A stretch of 64,000 bases of DNA from Gymnopilus junonius (taxonomy: Eukaryota > Basidiomycota > Agaricomycetes > Agaricales > Galerinaceae): positions 62,001-126,000 of the forward strand of contig JADNYJ010000074.1 of the NCBI GenBank assembly GCA_015501075.1, written 5' to 3'. The notes under the pieces are model-generated. The model searched no databases. It was not told the origin of the DNA and saw only the letters and a list, made by a program, of their open reading frames with translations. Positions 10,963 to 21,443 of this stretch are shown piece by piece. A program made the position numbers and the translations under genes. Numbering within the stretch: position 1 is the stretch's first letter; each line of letters starts with the position of its first letter.

Positions 10963-12488
10963 ATGACAGACAGCACCTATCCTCTTTTCCCTGTGGTCGC
11001 CTTCTTGGGGTTTCTCCTTCCACTCATACCTTTACCGTGGCATTTGCAGGCCCTCAACTCCGGCACTTCTTACTATATCTTCTGGTCCTCCTTAGCCTGT
11101 CTCAATCTATTCGTTAATTCCACAATATGGTCAGGGAATGCTCTAAATCCAGCTCCGTTCTGGTGCGAAATTTGTGCGGATAACCTCTTTTTGTCGTTGC
11201 GCAAGACTCACCTAACATTGGCAACAGCCATTCGCATCATGATGGCAGCATCGGTCGGAATTCCGGCGTCCTCCCTTTGCATTAATCGTCGCTTGTATCA
11301 CATTGCAAGTCTACAAGCTGCCTCCATTACGCCAGCGGAGGCAAGTCGTCTCCTGGTTCCGATGTTGAATATCTGAACGACTTCCTTTTGCAGAAACGCC
11401 GGTCTATTCTAATCGACTCCCTTATTTGCTTACTTTTTCCACTACTTTACGTCGCCTTGCGTAAGTCAATTGATCTCTAGATTTGGCTCGGCGATATAAT
11501 TCATGTTTTTCTAGAATACGTCGTGCAAGGGCATCGCTTCAACATCTTCGAGGACATTGGATGCTATCCAGCCTTATACAACACTCTGCTTACTTTCTTT
11601 ATCTCAAGTATGTGGCCTCTCGCTCTTGGTTTGATTTCTGCTGTATATTGTGGTATGTATGCCTTCTCTCGATTTTCGTAATGGGACTGAAAGTTGAACT
11701 AGTCATGACTCTCCGACTATTTGCACGCCGTCGTGCAGAGTTTGGACATCTCCTTGCTTCGAACACTACTATGACCATCAGCCGCTACTTTCGCCTCATG
11801 GCTTTAGCCATGACGGAGATCTGCGCCACGACGCCGTTGTCAATATTCATGATATACCTCAATGCAACTGCAAATCCAGTAGGGCCTTGGAGGAGTTGGG
11901 AGGACACTCATTTTGACTACTCTCGCATTGAACAAATCCCGGCCATAATATGGCGTTCCAATCACCTGTTGGCCATTGGAATGGAATTTTCCATTTGGGT
12001 GACCCCGGTTTGCTCGTTTATATTCTTCGCATTCTTCGGCTTCGCCCAAGAGTCAAGGAAGAATTATCGTCGTGCTTGTTGTTACTTGAAAAAGCTAATT
12101 CCTGTTTCGGAGTCTTCTCCAGCGGTACCCCTTAAAGTTATGCCGTGAGTATTTCTGTCAAACCCGAACCACGTCTGCTATATTCATTCACATTCTTCGT
12201 AGACTTCATCCCCCGCCTTATTCCAACAAAGCCAGTCCCAAAAGTAGCGATTCTCTCAGTTCGGATACCTTTCCTCCTCCTCTTCACGACATCAAACGGG
12301 CAATTTCTGCGGAATCTGCTACGACGTGCAGCATGACGAAAGATAAGGAATTTTATCTTCAATTTCAGCCGCCTACACCACAGTCATCCACTACGGTCAG
12401 CAGCGCTTCGCCCCCCAGTAATGAATTGTACATACAGCATTCCATATCACAAGATACAAACAGGCTGAAAAGGTCAAGGACTTTGTAA
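10963..12488 (+). CDS. STE3: STE3-type pheromone receptor 2
   Basis: Six exons (10963-11173, 11228-11340, 11394-11460, 11515-11652, 11703-12144, 12203-12488) join in frame to 418 residues. Landmarks are IPLPWHLQ, TIWSGNALN, FWCEIS, SSLCINRRLYHI, GHRFNIFEDIGCYP, RYFRLMALAMTE and FFAFFGFAQESRK, then a fairly short polar tail. The second intron must use a GC donor (GCAAGT at 11341): reading on meets a stop, and GC...AG splicing restores TPAE-KRRS, parallel to TKAE-KRRD in receptor 4. Exon sizes of 138 and 442 bases are shared with receptor 5. Its sequence is closest to receptor 4. The role is detection of partner pheromone at the cell surface; the ligand cannot be told from sequence. Confidence 0.94.
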
Positions 12489-13291
12489 AATTTGTAGCCA
12501 TAGTATATATCTCTTCACTTCGTTTTCACCTTTCATGCCTTGTAGGACTCTCCTTAATTTTGTATTTTGGGCATTGCATGCTCATCTATTTTTGTATTTT
12601 GAAACTTGGAAATCGACCAACTGCCTTTCTTCGAGTTCGTCTGGGTTCGTCATCGTGCCGCGCTTCATATGCTCAGGTTCTGACGTACTTATACTAAGAG
12701 TTCATCAAAAGATTCTTTCAGCGAAAGTTTGAGGTACAGTACCCGGTATTTTGGGAGAGGCTCTTCCTGATCCTTTCACATTTCGAGTTTCTGCGATGCC
12801 CACTACAACGCCTTGCCTGCACTACCTTTCGCTAAGCTGTTAATTCCCAATTTGGCATAGCCACGCGACCACCGCTTTGGGCATGGACATACGCTGTACC
12901 TTCTACAGACATCCGAACTTCCGACTGGTATGGCTTCTAAATGTGGCCATCCCCTTGTGCAAAAACTCGGGGGACGAAAGCCTTCTTTTTGCCGGGTCCC
13001 ACTGCTAGCCTGTTACACCATGTAATGTCCTGCGAGGCGAAAGACCTTGTTTTCCGAACAGGAATAATATTTATCGCCTTCCAGAAATGAATGCGACGCC
13101 GAGGACTTCAAGCTCCGTTTTTATCTTCGTCATAATTTGCTTTGTTCTCTGAATCCTTAATATACTGAAGTAATGGCCCAAAATATCCACCTTCTACCTG
13201 TTGTTGACGCTGTGCTCTCGCTCCTCGCTCCTTCAACAAATCTTTGCTATTACTGTTTGGTCACTCCCTGGCTAGGGGCGATTAATATAAT
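12489..13291. other. Intergenic space, receptor 2 to receptor 3
   Basis: I see no gene and no CaaX-ending small frame on either strand. CTTTGTT (complement AACAAAG, an HMG-like core) lies at 13140-13146, about 150 bases upstream of receptor 3. No exact ACAATGG was seen here. Confidence 0.4.
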
Positions 13292-15221
13292 ATGGCCGTG
13301 ACACTAGCTGTCTTATGCCTTGTATGCGTCGGTCTTCTTGCTGTTTTCGTTCCAATTCAGCGAGTACGCACGAACATTCCCAACCTAGCACTTGTACTTT
13401 GGCTCTTGGCTTATAATGCGATTCACGCCGTTGATACGATTGTTTGGGCGGGGACTGTGGATATTCATATCCCAGTATGGTGCGACATCGGTGAGTAATA
13501 GACCATGTCATATTGCGATCGTCTACTCATTTACATATCTGTTACTCAGTCACAAAGCTAATGCTGGCAGCCAATGTAGCTCTGCCTGGGGCGCTTTTAT
13601 GCATTGCAACGCAATTAGAACTCGTAACGTCATCCAGAACGATACCCACCAATAAGAAAGTACTACGAAACCGCATGATATTCGAATTTACGATCTGTTA
13701 CGTAGTCCCACTACTTTACATGTTGTTGCGTGAGTAGGAGTCTTTTTGGACAGATATGAGCTAACTCTTAGGCGGTCATTAGATTTTGTTGCTCAAGATC
13801 GCAGGTTCGATCTTTTGGAAAATTACGGTTGTTTCCCGTCCGTCCATCCTTCCACCCTGGCTTTTTTGATAGTTTGGATTCCTCCTCTCGCTATGAGTGG
13901 CACAGCTCTTGTTGTCTATGGTACGTGCGCCGATTTTACGCAACGCCTTTTACTTATCTATAAAATGCAGGTATTTCAATTCACAACATTGGTATCCTCC
14001 GTGGAACGTATTTGACAGGCCACTTGGAAGCAAGGTCGACGATGAACTCCTCCATGTTCTACCGCCGGCTAATCACAGGCATGGTCATCACCGGAACCCT
14101 CATATTAATCAGCCTTTCTTCCTTATTTTCAGTCCACTCCTTCCAGTCATGGACGTCTTGGAAAGATGTTCATTCCTCGATGGCTAAGATTGAGGTATTA
14201 AAGTCTTCGGACGATATCACCAGCATCCTTTTTTCCTGGTGGGCCTACTTCGCGGTCTCTTGTCTTTATATTTTTCTTTCTTTGTTAATTGGCGAGGAAA
14301 CCCGCGATATATATCGTTGGCTAGCGAAGCATTTAAAAAGCAAAGAACATCTTCGTACACTAATATTGCCACTACAGTGAGTTTTGTTTCCTCAGATTGT
14401 CTCCCGAACTAACCATTCAAACGTAATATAGCATCTCGAAGAAATGGGACATTTCGCCAGAGATGATGGCCCGTCCTTCACCAGAGGGACAACTTGGTCC
14501 ACTCACAGTGGGGTTGAAATCTGGATGGGATGATCGATGGGACAATAGACCGGTGCCAAAAGGTTCTAATAGGAGCACCAAATCCTCTTCGTCTTGCCCC
14601 AGTCCGACTTCGGTCAAGGAATCCGTGATGGATGAGGATCTAGAATTTATGACCTCTACATTATCGTACCTTAGGTCACCATCCGCGAAGTCCCTTGGGA
14701 TTGCTACCCCTCTTCAAGTACCGCCTCCAGTAAAAACACCCCCACCCAGGACCGCCTTCGAAATTCCGCCGAAACCGTCTTCGCCCCCGCCATTGCCCAA
14801 GCCAATTCTCAAAACCCCACAAAATGTCCCAGTGGATGTAGAGCCTTCAATTAATTCTGTGTTTGATGTCGCCTGGCCAATCCCTCCATCTTCTCCAACT
14901 CGCTCTCTTTCACGCTCTTGCTTCAGTTCGGGTTCACGCTCTCCTTCTCATTCACCTGCATCTTCCGCAGAAGAGGTCGATGCCTATCCGTTATATCCTG
15001 CAGTAACGCCAGTACATCCTAGAAGTCGTCCTTTCGAGGATTCCTGCATATCTTTTCATGTTGCCAGTGTCCCTTCGTCTCCAGGTCCACCCATCAAGAA
15101 AACAATTCCTAAACGTCCTAGTCTCCAGAATTTGCGCAGAACTTGGAGCAAGGAGCGTCTTGAACAAGGGCATGATTCTGTCGAGGTAATTCACATGACT
15201 ATAGTACAAGAAACGGCATAA
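13292..15221 (+). CDS. STE3: STE3-type pheromone receptor 3, long tail
   Basis: Exons 13292-13490, 13550-13729, 13783-13920, 13971-14376 and 14432-15221 join in frame to 570 residues. Landmarks are VFVPIQRVR where the others have PLPWHW, TIVWAGTVD, VWCDI, a 180-base second exon ending MLLR, RRFDLLENYGCFP, FYRRLITGMV and GEETRDIYRW after helix 7. The last exon codes a tail of about 260 residues rich in Ser and Pro, with SRSPSHSPASS-like runs that are likely phosphorylation targets (inference). It is the most divergent of the five: the first-loop PLPWHW motif is missing and helix 7 ends in LLIGEE rather than FFGF. It could be a specificity receptor of a separate sub-locus or a non-specificity STE3-like receptor. 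Sequence alone does not decide. Confidence 0.92.
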
Positions 15222-16362
15222 AGTTATGCTGTTACTACAACGCAGATGGCCCTTTCGTCATTCACCCCACCTGTTGTGTTCTCTTCGATTATATGCTTTA
15301 TTTTCAGTTTTTGACACTATCGATTTTCCGCCTTCTGCAATTTCGAATGTTTCGTCCATGTAGCATAGCCCACTGTAGCGTTTCTATCATGATGTTTATA
15401 CGTAGTTTACGAGGCAAGTTATCCCGGAAATTTATTTGTTTTATGCTCTCAGGTTCGCTGCTGTGGACAAGGCTCTGCGTTAGTGACAGTCGTCAACTCT
15501 ATTTTTAGACAGGGCGTGTCTAAAGATATCTACCCTTATTGTTCTGGATGCAGACCCGTGATTGTTTCTTATTCAAGGACGAAGCTGGAGAACAATAAGA
15601 ATGAAGGAAACTGCTCACTCATAAGCACGATACCTGCAATGAAGGATACAGCTTTTCTCTTTCCTCTCCCTTAAGCTCTTTTCCTCTACAAGTCAAGCTA
15701 TCTTCTTCAGCACAAGTGATTCTCTGGAAAATCCGATGGAAATCGGCTGTGAACGGGTGTTGGGCTGGCTCCGAGTATACTGGGGATACAGGCTTACGGT
15801 GCGCAACTGAATATTCGACTTCATTCAATTACGTCTAACATCTTCTAGGACTTGTAAAGCTGCATGTACTTCATGAGCGAAGCTTGCTGCAACTAGCACA
15901 TTCATCGCAAGAAATTCCAAATTTTGTCGTCAACCATCATCTTCAGTCTTTTCGCCGACGCACAGGCGGGTCCGAAATACGCGTAGTCCCCTCCGCCCTG
16001 AAGCGCCATTCGGGCCTCGCTTTGTACTCGATCTGCATTTTTTTCCCATTTCACGTGATGTTATCAGCACTGGAACACGGTCAATCTGATATCCGCATTT
16101 GCCACATCCTTTTGACTTCCCATTTTCACTGTCATGGAGGGGTCTAATTTTACGACACGTTTTCCCATCCCCGGCCTCTTCTGCACCAACTGCGGCGTGC
16201 TTTCTTGACATCGTGATACGTCGTCTATGGTTGGGACAAAGCAACGTCCGAATTGGGTCGTATGGTCGGACAAATTGATGGGACTTCTTTTGGGGGAGGA
16301 CAAGCTGACAGCCGTTTTGGGCAAGGCAATTTGGAGGAGTCGAACGAAGTTCGCATCGATGG
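15222..16362. other. Intergenic space, receptor 3 to receptor 4
   Basis: About 1.3 kb lie between the two receptors in all. I looked for cysteine-x-x-x-stop frames on the plus strand and found none that resembles a pheromone precursor. Longer frames here, such as 15930-16379 on the minus strand, show no family features. Confidence 0.4.
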
Positions 16363-16371
16363 ACAAAGGGA
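16363..16371 (+). promoter_or_regulatory. Exact ACAAAGGGA element upstream of receptor 4
   Basis: ACAAAGGGA is the published pheromone response element of Ustilago maydis, bound by the HMG protein Prf1. It occurs here about 170 bases upstream of the receptor 4 start. Use by an orthologous factor in this organism is inference. Confidence 0.55.
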
Positions 16372-16539
16372 CAACCCAAAAGCGTATACGCAGGGAAATC
16401 GAGAGCGATTTGCTCTTAAACTTGGATGTGGTGTTACGGACATTCCACCTCCTCCAGTTGATCCACCTTCGTGTACTCGACTGTTGTCCCCCTCCGAGCA
16501 GGTGTCCCGGCGCATCAAACTACTTTCCAAGGACCGAAA

Positions 16540-18039
16540 ATGACTTACCCCAATGCCATTTTCTCCGCTGCCGCCTTCGCCGGTTTCCTCATGTGCACTA
16601 TTCCCTTACCATGGCACTTGGAAGGTATGCTGTCCAGCTTCATTCGAACTCTTTGCTATAACTTAATGCTTGGCCCAACTAGCATGGAACACGGGCACCT
16701 GCCTCTATATGGTATGGACTGGGCTTGCATGCCTTAACCAGTTCATCAACTCCATCGTTTGGAATCGCAATGCGATCAATTGGTCTCCTGCTTGGTGCGA
16801 TATCTGTAAGGAGATTCCCATGTGCTTCGATTTGGTTCTCATTGTTCTTTAGCATCAAGATTTATCGTCGGCTCTGCAATTGCAATTCCAGCAGCCTCTC
16901 TCTGTATCAATCGCCGTCTCTATCACATCTCTTCAGTGAGATCTGTGACCATCACCAAAGCTGAGAAACGCCGCGACATTATGATCGATTTGATGATCGG
17001 CCTTGGTCTTCCTTTCCTCGAAATGGTTCTCCAATACATTCCACAAGGCCACCGCTTCAACATTTTCGAGGACGTCGGCTGCTATCCTTTCACCTACAAC
17101 ACCTGGCCCGCTTACATCCTCGTCTACTGCCCTCCTATCGTTATTGGACTCGTGTCCGCTGTTTACGCCATCTTGAGCATCATCCAATTCAACAAGAGTC
17201 GTTCCCAATTCAACGACCTTCTCTCGAGTCATAGCAACCTCACTTCCAGCCGTTATGTCCGCCTCATGTGCTTGGCTGGAATCGAAGTACTGTGCACCGT
17301 CCCCCTGGGATCCTACGCGTTGTACCTCAACATCAAGGCTGGCATCAACCCATGGATCAGTTGGTCCAATACCCACTTTGGATTTTCCCGCGTTGACCAG
17401 ATTCCAGCCGTCCTGTGGCGAGCCAACCCCGTCAATGAGGTCTCCCTTGAGCTCACCCGCTGGCTCGTCATTATCTGCGCCTGCATCTTTTTCGCCTTCT
17501 TCGGTTTTGCCGACGAAGCCAAGAAGCACTACCGCTCTGCGTACGCAAGCTTCGCGAAGCGGGTCGGTATTTCCACAGCATCCTTTGGCAATACTGGAGC
17601 TCTCAGCTCTATGGGCTCCAAGGTCATTGGCACTGGTGGGAAGATCCGCCCTGCTCCTCCCATGTTCGTTCATCGAGATATGCTTCGTCGCCAAGATTCT
17701 TTGGACTCACTCACCGACGTGTCTATGTCCATTGCCGATGTCAGTGGGCATCTCGATGAGAAGAAACTTGATGAGAAGGAGCAAGCATTCGCCCCCACTT
17801 TATCGTATGGTGGCCTCACCCTGTCTGACGTCGGCGGTACTCTCGCTGATTACAATGGTGCTCCCTTCTCCCCTACACCATCGTCCGGATCATCATCCGC
17901 ATCTACTCTATCGGTACCTGAACCCGCCCTCTCTCGTTCGAACTCGCTTCCATCGGCCCCTTCTCCTACCACTCCATCATCGCCACAATCTTCTACTGGA
18001 ATGATGGTACTAAAAGCACATACCCATGACGTGGTTTGA
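16540..18039 (+). CDS. STE3: STE3-type pheromone receptor 4
   Basis: Three exons (16540-16624, 16683-16805, 16853-18039) join in frame to 464 residues. Landmarks are IPLPWHLE at the first intron, IVWNRNAIN, AWCDIS, ASLCINRRLYHISS, GHRFNIFEDVGCYP, RYVRLMCLAGIE and FFAFFGFADEAKKHYR, then a Ser-rich tail. Receptor 2, its closest relative here, has three introns in the part that is one uninterrupted 1,187-base exon in this gene. That looks like loss of introns from the 3' side, as happens after recombination with reverse-transcribed message. It has an intron right after PLPWHLE that the others lack. An exact ACAAAGGGA lies upstream. Confidence 0.95.
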
Positions 18040-18587
18040 CCTGTCGACTGCTTATTTGATTTCCCTTTTTATATTTCGTTGATACCTCCACTGTATTTTT
18101 ATCGTATTGTTATCTCTCTGTAGCTTTAGCGTTGATTATCCCGCATCACTCCTTACATCGTGATTTGATTTTATTGTATATATTAAAGTAGAAGTGCAGC
18201 CGAAGTGGTCAAATTCAATTAGAAGCATATCTAACTCGCTATATGTGGTAAACCTTTGGGACGGTCGACATGTTCGTTAGATCGGGTATTGTTAAATAAA
18301 GATAGTGCTTTCGGATCCGAAGTCACAGGGAACTGGAAATGTTAACGTGAGTATAAAGTTACAGAGCATCATTGCAATGGGAGGAAGGCAGCATCGTAAA
18401 GACTTGGAGATGAAAAGTAGATATGGTCTTCGGAGGACTGGACGAAATATAGGTGCATTCAAGTTGTAGGTGCTTCGAAGGTAAGGAGTATGATGAACGA
18501 CGACCAAGTCCGTAGTATCTACATCAACGATGATGCCCTTACAAAAAGAGACTATTCAACTTATTGGGTGTCACTGGTTAGAAAAAA
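18040..18587. other. Intergenic space, receptor 4 to pheromone 2
   Basis: Convergent 3' ends: the receptor 4 end (plus) faces the end of pheromone 2 (minus). I see no additional gene. Confidence 0.4.
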
Positions 18588-18785
18588 TCATATGATTATG
18601 CAAAACCAGGAAGGACCTTGCTGTCCTGTTCTGACTTCGAAGTTGGAAAGTGTCTGTTCCTCCTCAGTCGATGTAAAAGCAAGAGGATTTGAAGCTAATG
18701 AAAGTCGGATCTCCACAGCGCCAGCGCTGGTCAAGATGTCCATGCCAAAGTCAGGGGGAAAATCCAGGGAGTCGAAGCTGTCCAT
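18588..18785 (-). CDS. Lipopeptide mating pheromone precursor 2 (CIII)
   Basis: A 65-residue intron-free precursor starting MDSFDSLDF. Its C-terminus reads GPSWFC followed by III and a stop. A charged site E-V-R precedes the predicted mature peptide TGQQGPSWFC. The gene resembles pheromone 4 (same MDSFDS start, same GPSWFC end), so the two are probably duplicates that diverged in the variable middle. The CaaX box CIII is odd: the other three end in Ala, which favours farnesylation, whereas a bulky last residue may favour geranylgeranylation or lower processing. An upstream frame extending the start to 18917 is an artefact of an open frame; the MD start is typical for this family. Confidence 0.85.
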   Translation of the reverse strand: MDSFDSLDFPPDFGMDILTSAGAVEIRLSLASNPLAFTSTEEEQTLSNFEVRTGQQGPSWFCIII

Positions 18786-19660
18786 TCTAAGGGATCCGAA
18801 TGTCAAACGATAAAGGAATGTCAACTTGAAGCTGCACTCGCAACTGATAGAATTATGCCGACACCTTCGAAATGAAATAGAAAGTCCTGAACTTGTCCTG
18901 AACAGTTTGGAAAACACTACGTATCAAGATTTTTACAGTAGCCTCTTTATAATGTACAACGCGAGGTAATAGACATCAGCTTCCTGCCAAGCCTACTATA
19001 GCATTGACCCCCCAAAAAAGAGGACAATGAAAATTTCAGCCATTGTTGTCGAACTCTGTGTAATCCTGATTACCGCTTTCGGGGAAGCAAGAATTTACCT
19101 CGCTTTTCATTTTTTCTCAGCCAGTCTGGGGAACGAGCATTTAACAGATGAAAGGCACTGCACTGAAAATAGGGAAATTTTACTGTGATTTTTTCTTCTC
19201 AAACCAAGGGTAGCATAGCAAATTTCGCTCTTGTAGCCCGATCCAGCGTTGTTCCTCATGCTAATGTGAGCTCGTTTCGAAAGCTTTCAAGTAAAGTCAT
19301 GCTCAAATTTGAGACGCCAAATTGCCGATGTTCAATCGAGCTTATGTATGTAGACAAATGTTATCTACTATTGTGAAGAACGAATCAAAGGTTACAGAAA
19401 TATCATCATGTGTGGGGTGGGAAGGAGGAAAGGACGTCGGGGTGCGAAGACTCGGAGGGGGTTGCCATCGTGAATAAATAGTGATAAAATTAGTCGGTAA
19501 TGCTTGTAAGGACGCGTAGCACCAGCTAACGCGAAAACGACATGAACAGTTGACTGAGCAATTTAAAACCCGGTCAGGAGTGGCAATTACACGGAATCAG
19601 AAGTTTGCATACCTCGTAGAAAGGAGCCCAGGGGCTCCTTTGTGGCGAAGATGAAGGGTG
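18786..19660. other. Intergenic space, pheromone 2 to pheromone 3
   Basis: It holds the CCATTGT site described separately and no supported gene. Confidence 0.4.
19040..19046 (-). promoter_or_regulatory. HMG-type site upstream of pheromone 2
   Basis: Exact CCATTGT about 255 bases upstream of the pheromone 2 start, with a near-match GACAATGA at 19023. Confidence 0.5.
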
Positions 19661-19819
19661 TTAAGCTATGGTACAATAGCCTCCATATGGCTCTTGAGTG
19701 TCGGAATCGATAAGTGGTTTTGTTTCATCGGTCCCAACAATATTAGACGAAGAGTTGAAAAACTCCCCAAGATTCTCAATTTCTGAGGGGTCTAAGGACA
19801 AGTTCGCGAATGCGTCCAT
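19661..19819 (-). CDS. Lipopeptide mating pheromone precursor 3 (CTIA)
   Basis: A 52-residue intron-free precursor starting MDAFANLSLD and ending YGGYC followed by TIA. The CaaX box CTIA has the usual terminal Ala. It lacks the Glu-Arg or E-x-R pair of the other three; the likeliest N-terminal cut is around the acidic IDSD before TQEPYGGYC, which is uncertain. The acidic first half (SEIENLGEFF) is typical of these pro-regions. Two ACAATGG sites lie 157-189 bases upstream. It is unlike pheromones 2 and 4, so it probably addresses a different receptor subclass (inference). Confidence 0.88.
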   Translation of the reverse strand: MDAFANLSLDPSEIENLGEFFNSSSNIVGTDETKPLIDSDTQEPYGGYCTIA

Positions 19820-20764
19820 ATCAAATTGATGAGATGGTGAGACAGGTTGATTGCAATGGTATGGCGAAAGATTTTCGTGTAACGCTGGAGTCGGTTTTCG
19901 AAGGCAGATGGCTGTGGGGCTTGCAAAAAAGTATGCAACAGCGCGGACGCCATCCTCAATCATTTATATGTTTGGACAATGGGTGATGCTTGCAGCAGAG
20001 AACAATGGTGGGTTAATCCAAGCGACCTTCCTGGACCGGCCCGGTGCATGAGCTTGCTGCATGTCCTTTGTTCGCCAAAAAAGCAGAAGAGTGCTTCGGC
20101 TAAAGTTCGCCAATGTGCATATCTCATCTGCAATTTTAAAAGCGATGAATTCCTCATGGGCGGTCATACTGAAGAAGAGGAGAAAGCTTGAAGCCAAATA
20201 GTAGGAAATAGTTCAAAGTCCGCAACTTTATTCGATATCCTAGTCGGCAAGTTCACCACAAGTGCACCGAGCAGTTACAATCAGTCGATCTATGTAATTT
20301 GAGCCTACGTGTGCATACTTTGCTACTTACTGTTTAGTTATCCCATTGATTGAACAATAAGCAGTTTGTTTGGCCAGCATTGGCTCGGCAATTGACACAG
20401 TTAGTTACGTAATCACTTTCGGCACATTCGGATGAAGGAAAACTTTAAACCGACTTTGATTCTAAACTGAAACTTGATTGAAAGGCTTTACGAAATGACC
20501 ATGAAAAGGAACACGGACTGGAATGTTTGTCTATACCAATACAAATGACTACATGACTGTTTGAAACGAAGAGAAATAAAGATATGCAGATATGACATCC
20601 TCGAAAAAGCGGTCGGAATAATAATCGAAATCGAACAGAGTTTGAAGTCGTCCAGACGGTGGTAGTTAGAGTTTAACCAAGGACACTATTAAAAAGTAAG
20701 CACAACTCCCATAAGAGTCTTAGGCAAGACTTACTGCATGAGGGGGAAATAATATACGCAAATT
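19820..20764. other. Intergenic space, pheromone 3 to pheromone 4
   Basis: It holds two ACAATGG sites near its left end. The remainder, 20010-20764, shows no supported gene. Confidence 0.4.
19976..20008 (+). promoter_or_regulatory. Pair of HMG-type sites upstream of pheromone 3
   Basis: Exact ACAATGG at 19976-19982 and 20002-20008, both in the same orientation, upstream of the minus-strand start at 19819. Confidence 0.6.
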
Positions 20765-20950
20765 CTACGCTATCATGCAGAACCAAGACGGCCCGCTAAC
20801 GTCGCCACGGTGCTCGAAGTCTGCCAGAGACTCCAGCTCTTCGTAAGAGTCCATGGATGTGCTTGTCGGAATTAAATCCTCTATCGACGTTGTGGTTGTG
20901 TTGTCTGTGGAGAAGAGGGCGGTGATATCAATAGAGTCGAATGAATCCAT
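20765..20950 (-). CDS. Lipopeptide mating pheromone precursor 4 (CMIA)
   Basis: A 61-residue intron-free precursor starting MDSFDSIDIT and ending GPSWFC followed by MIA. The charged site E-H-R precedes a predicted mature peptide GDVSGPSWFC. It is the sister of pheromone 2 in both its start and its last six mature residues, but differs in the four residues before them, the part expected to carry specificity. A CCATTGT site lies 181 bases upstream. In-frame methionines upstream (to 21154) extend the open frame but would not give the usual acidic MD start. Confidence 0.92.
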   Translation of the reverse strand: MDSFDSIDITALFSTDNTTTTSIEDLIPTSTSMDSYEELESLADFEHRGDVSGPSWFCMIA

Positions 20951-21443
20951 GACGGTTAGATTTAATGCAGTGATGAGCTTTGCTTGCGAAGGTACTGAGT
21001 GCAGCGATAACGACTCGATCTTTAGGCGAGCATGCTCTTGACTCCGCTGCTTTATAGAAGACTCCCAACAATAAGTTTTGGGCAGCGTTGTTCCCCAAAT
21101 TAGGCTGTCAATAGACAATGCGCTTGGAGACCATTGTTGTGCTGATGTGAACACGGGTACGGTTCAAATGTAGCGGCAGTTCTGGATTATCGGAAGGATG
21201 GACAGCAGAAGGACGAGACGTTAAGCATTATTATAATAAACATTGGGAAGTCTGTAGCGTCTTAGTCTGCTATAATACATGTGTTTGGAACTATGCGAAA
21301 GAGGAATAATAACAAAGGCCAAAAATAGATGGCTGCGCCTAGCGCGCTGGGTGCAGACGTAATTTTACGAAAGAGGATGATCAATAAGTTATTCCGAAAA
21401 TGCCTTTCAAAGGAGAATTGACTTGGGAGCCCATATAAAAAGG
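20951..21443. other. Intergenic space, pheromone 4 to end of receptor 5
   Basis: Apart from the CCATTGT at 21131 it holds a minus-strand frame (21262-21447) ending CIIAD, which is not a CaaX box. No gene is claimed. Confidence 0.4.
21131..21137 (-). promoter_or_regulatory. HMG-type site upstream of pheromone 4
   Basis: Exact CCATTGT, 181 bases upstream of the pheromone 4 start, with a near-match AGACAATGC just before it. Confidence 0.5.
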
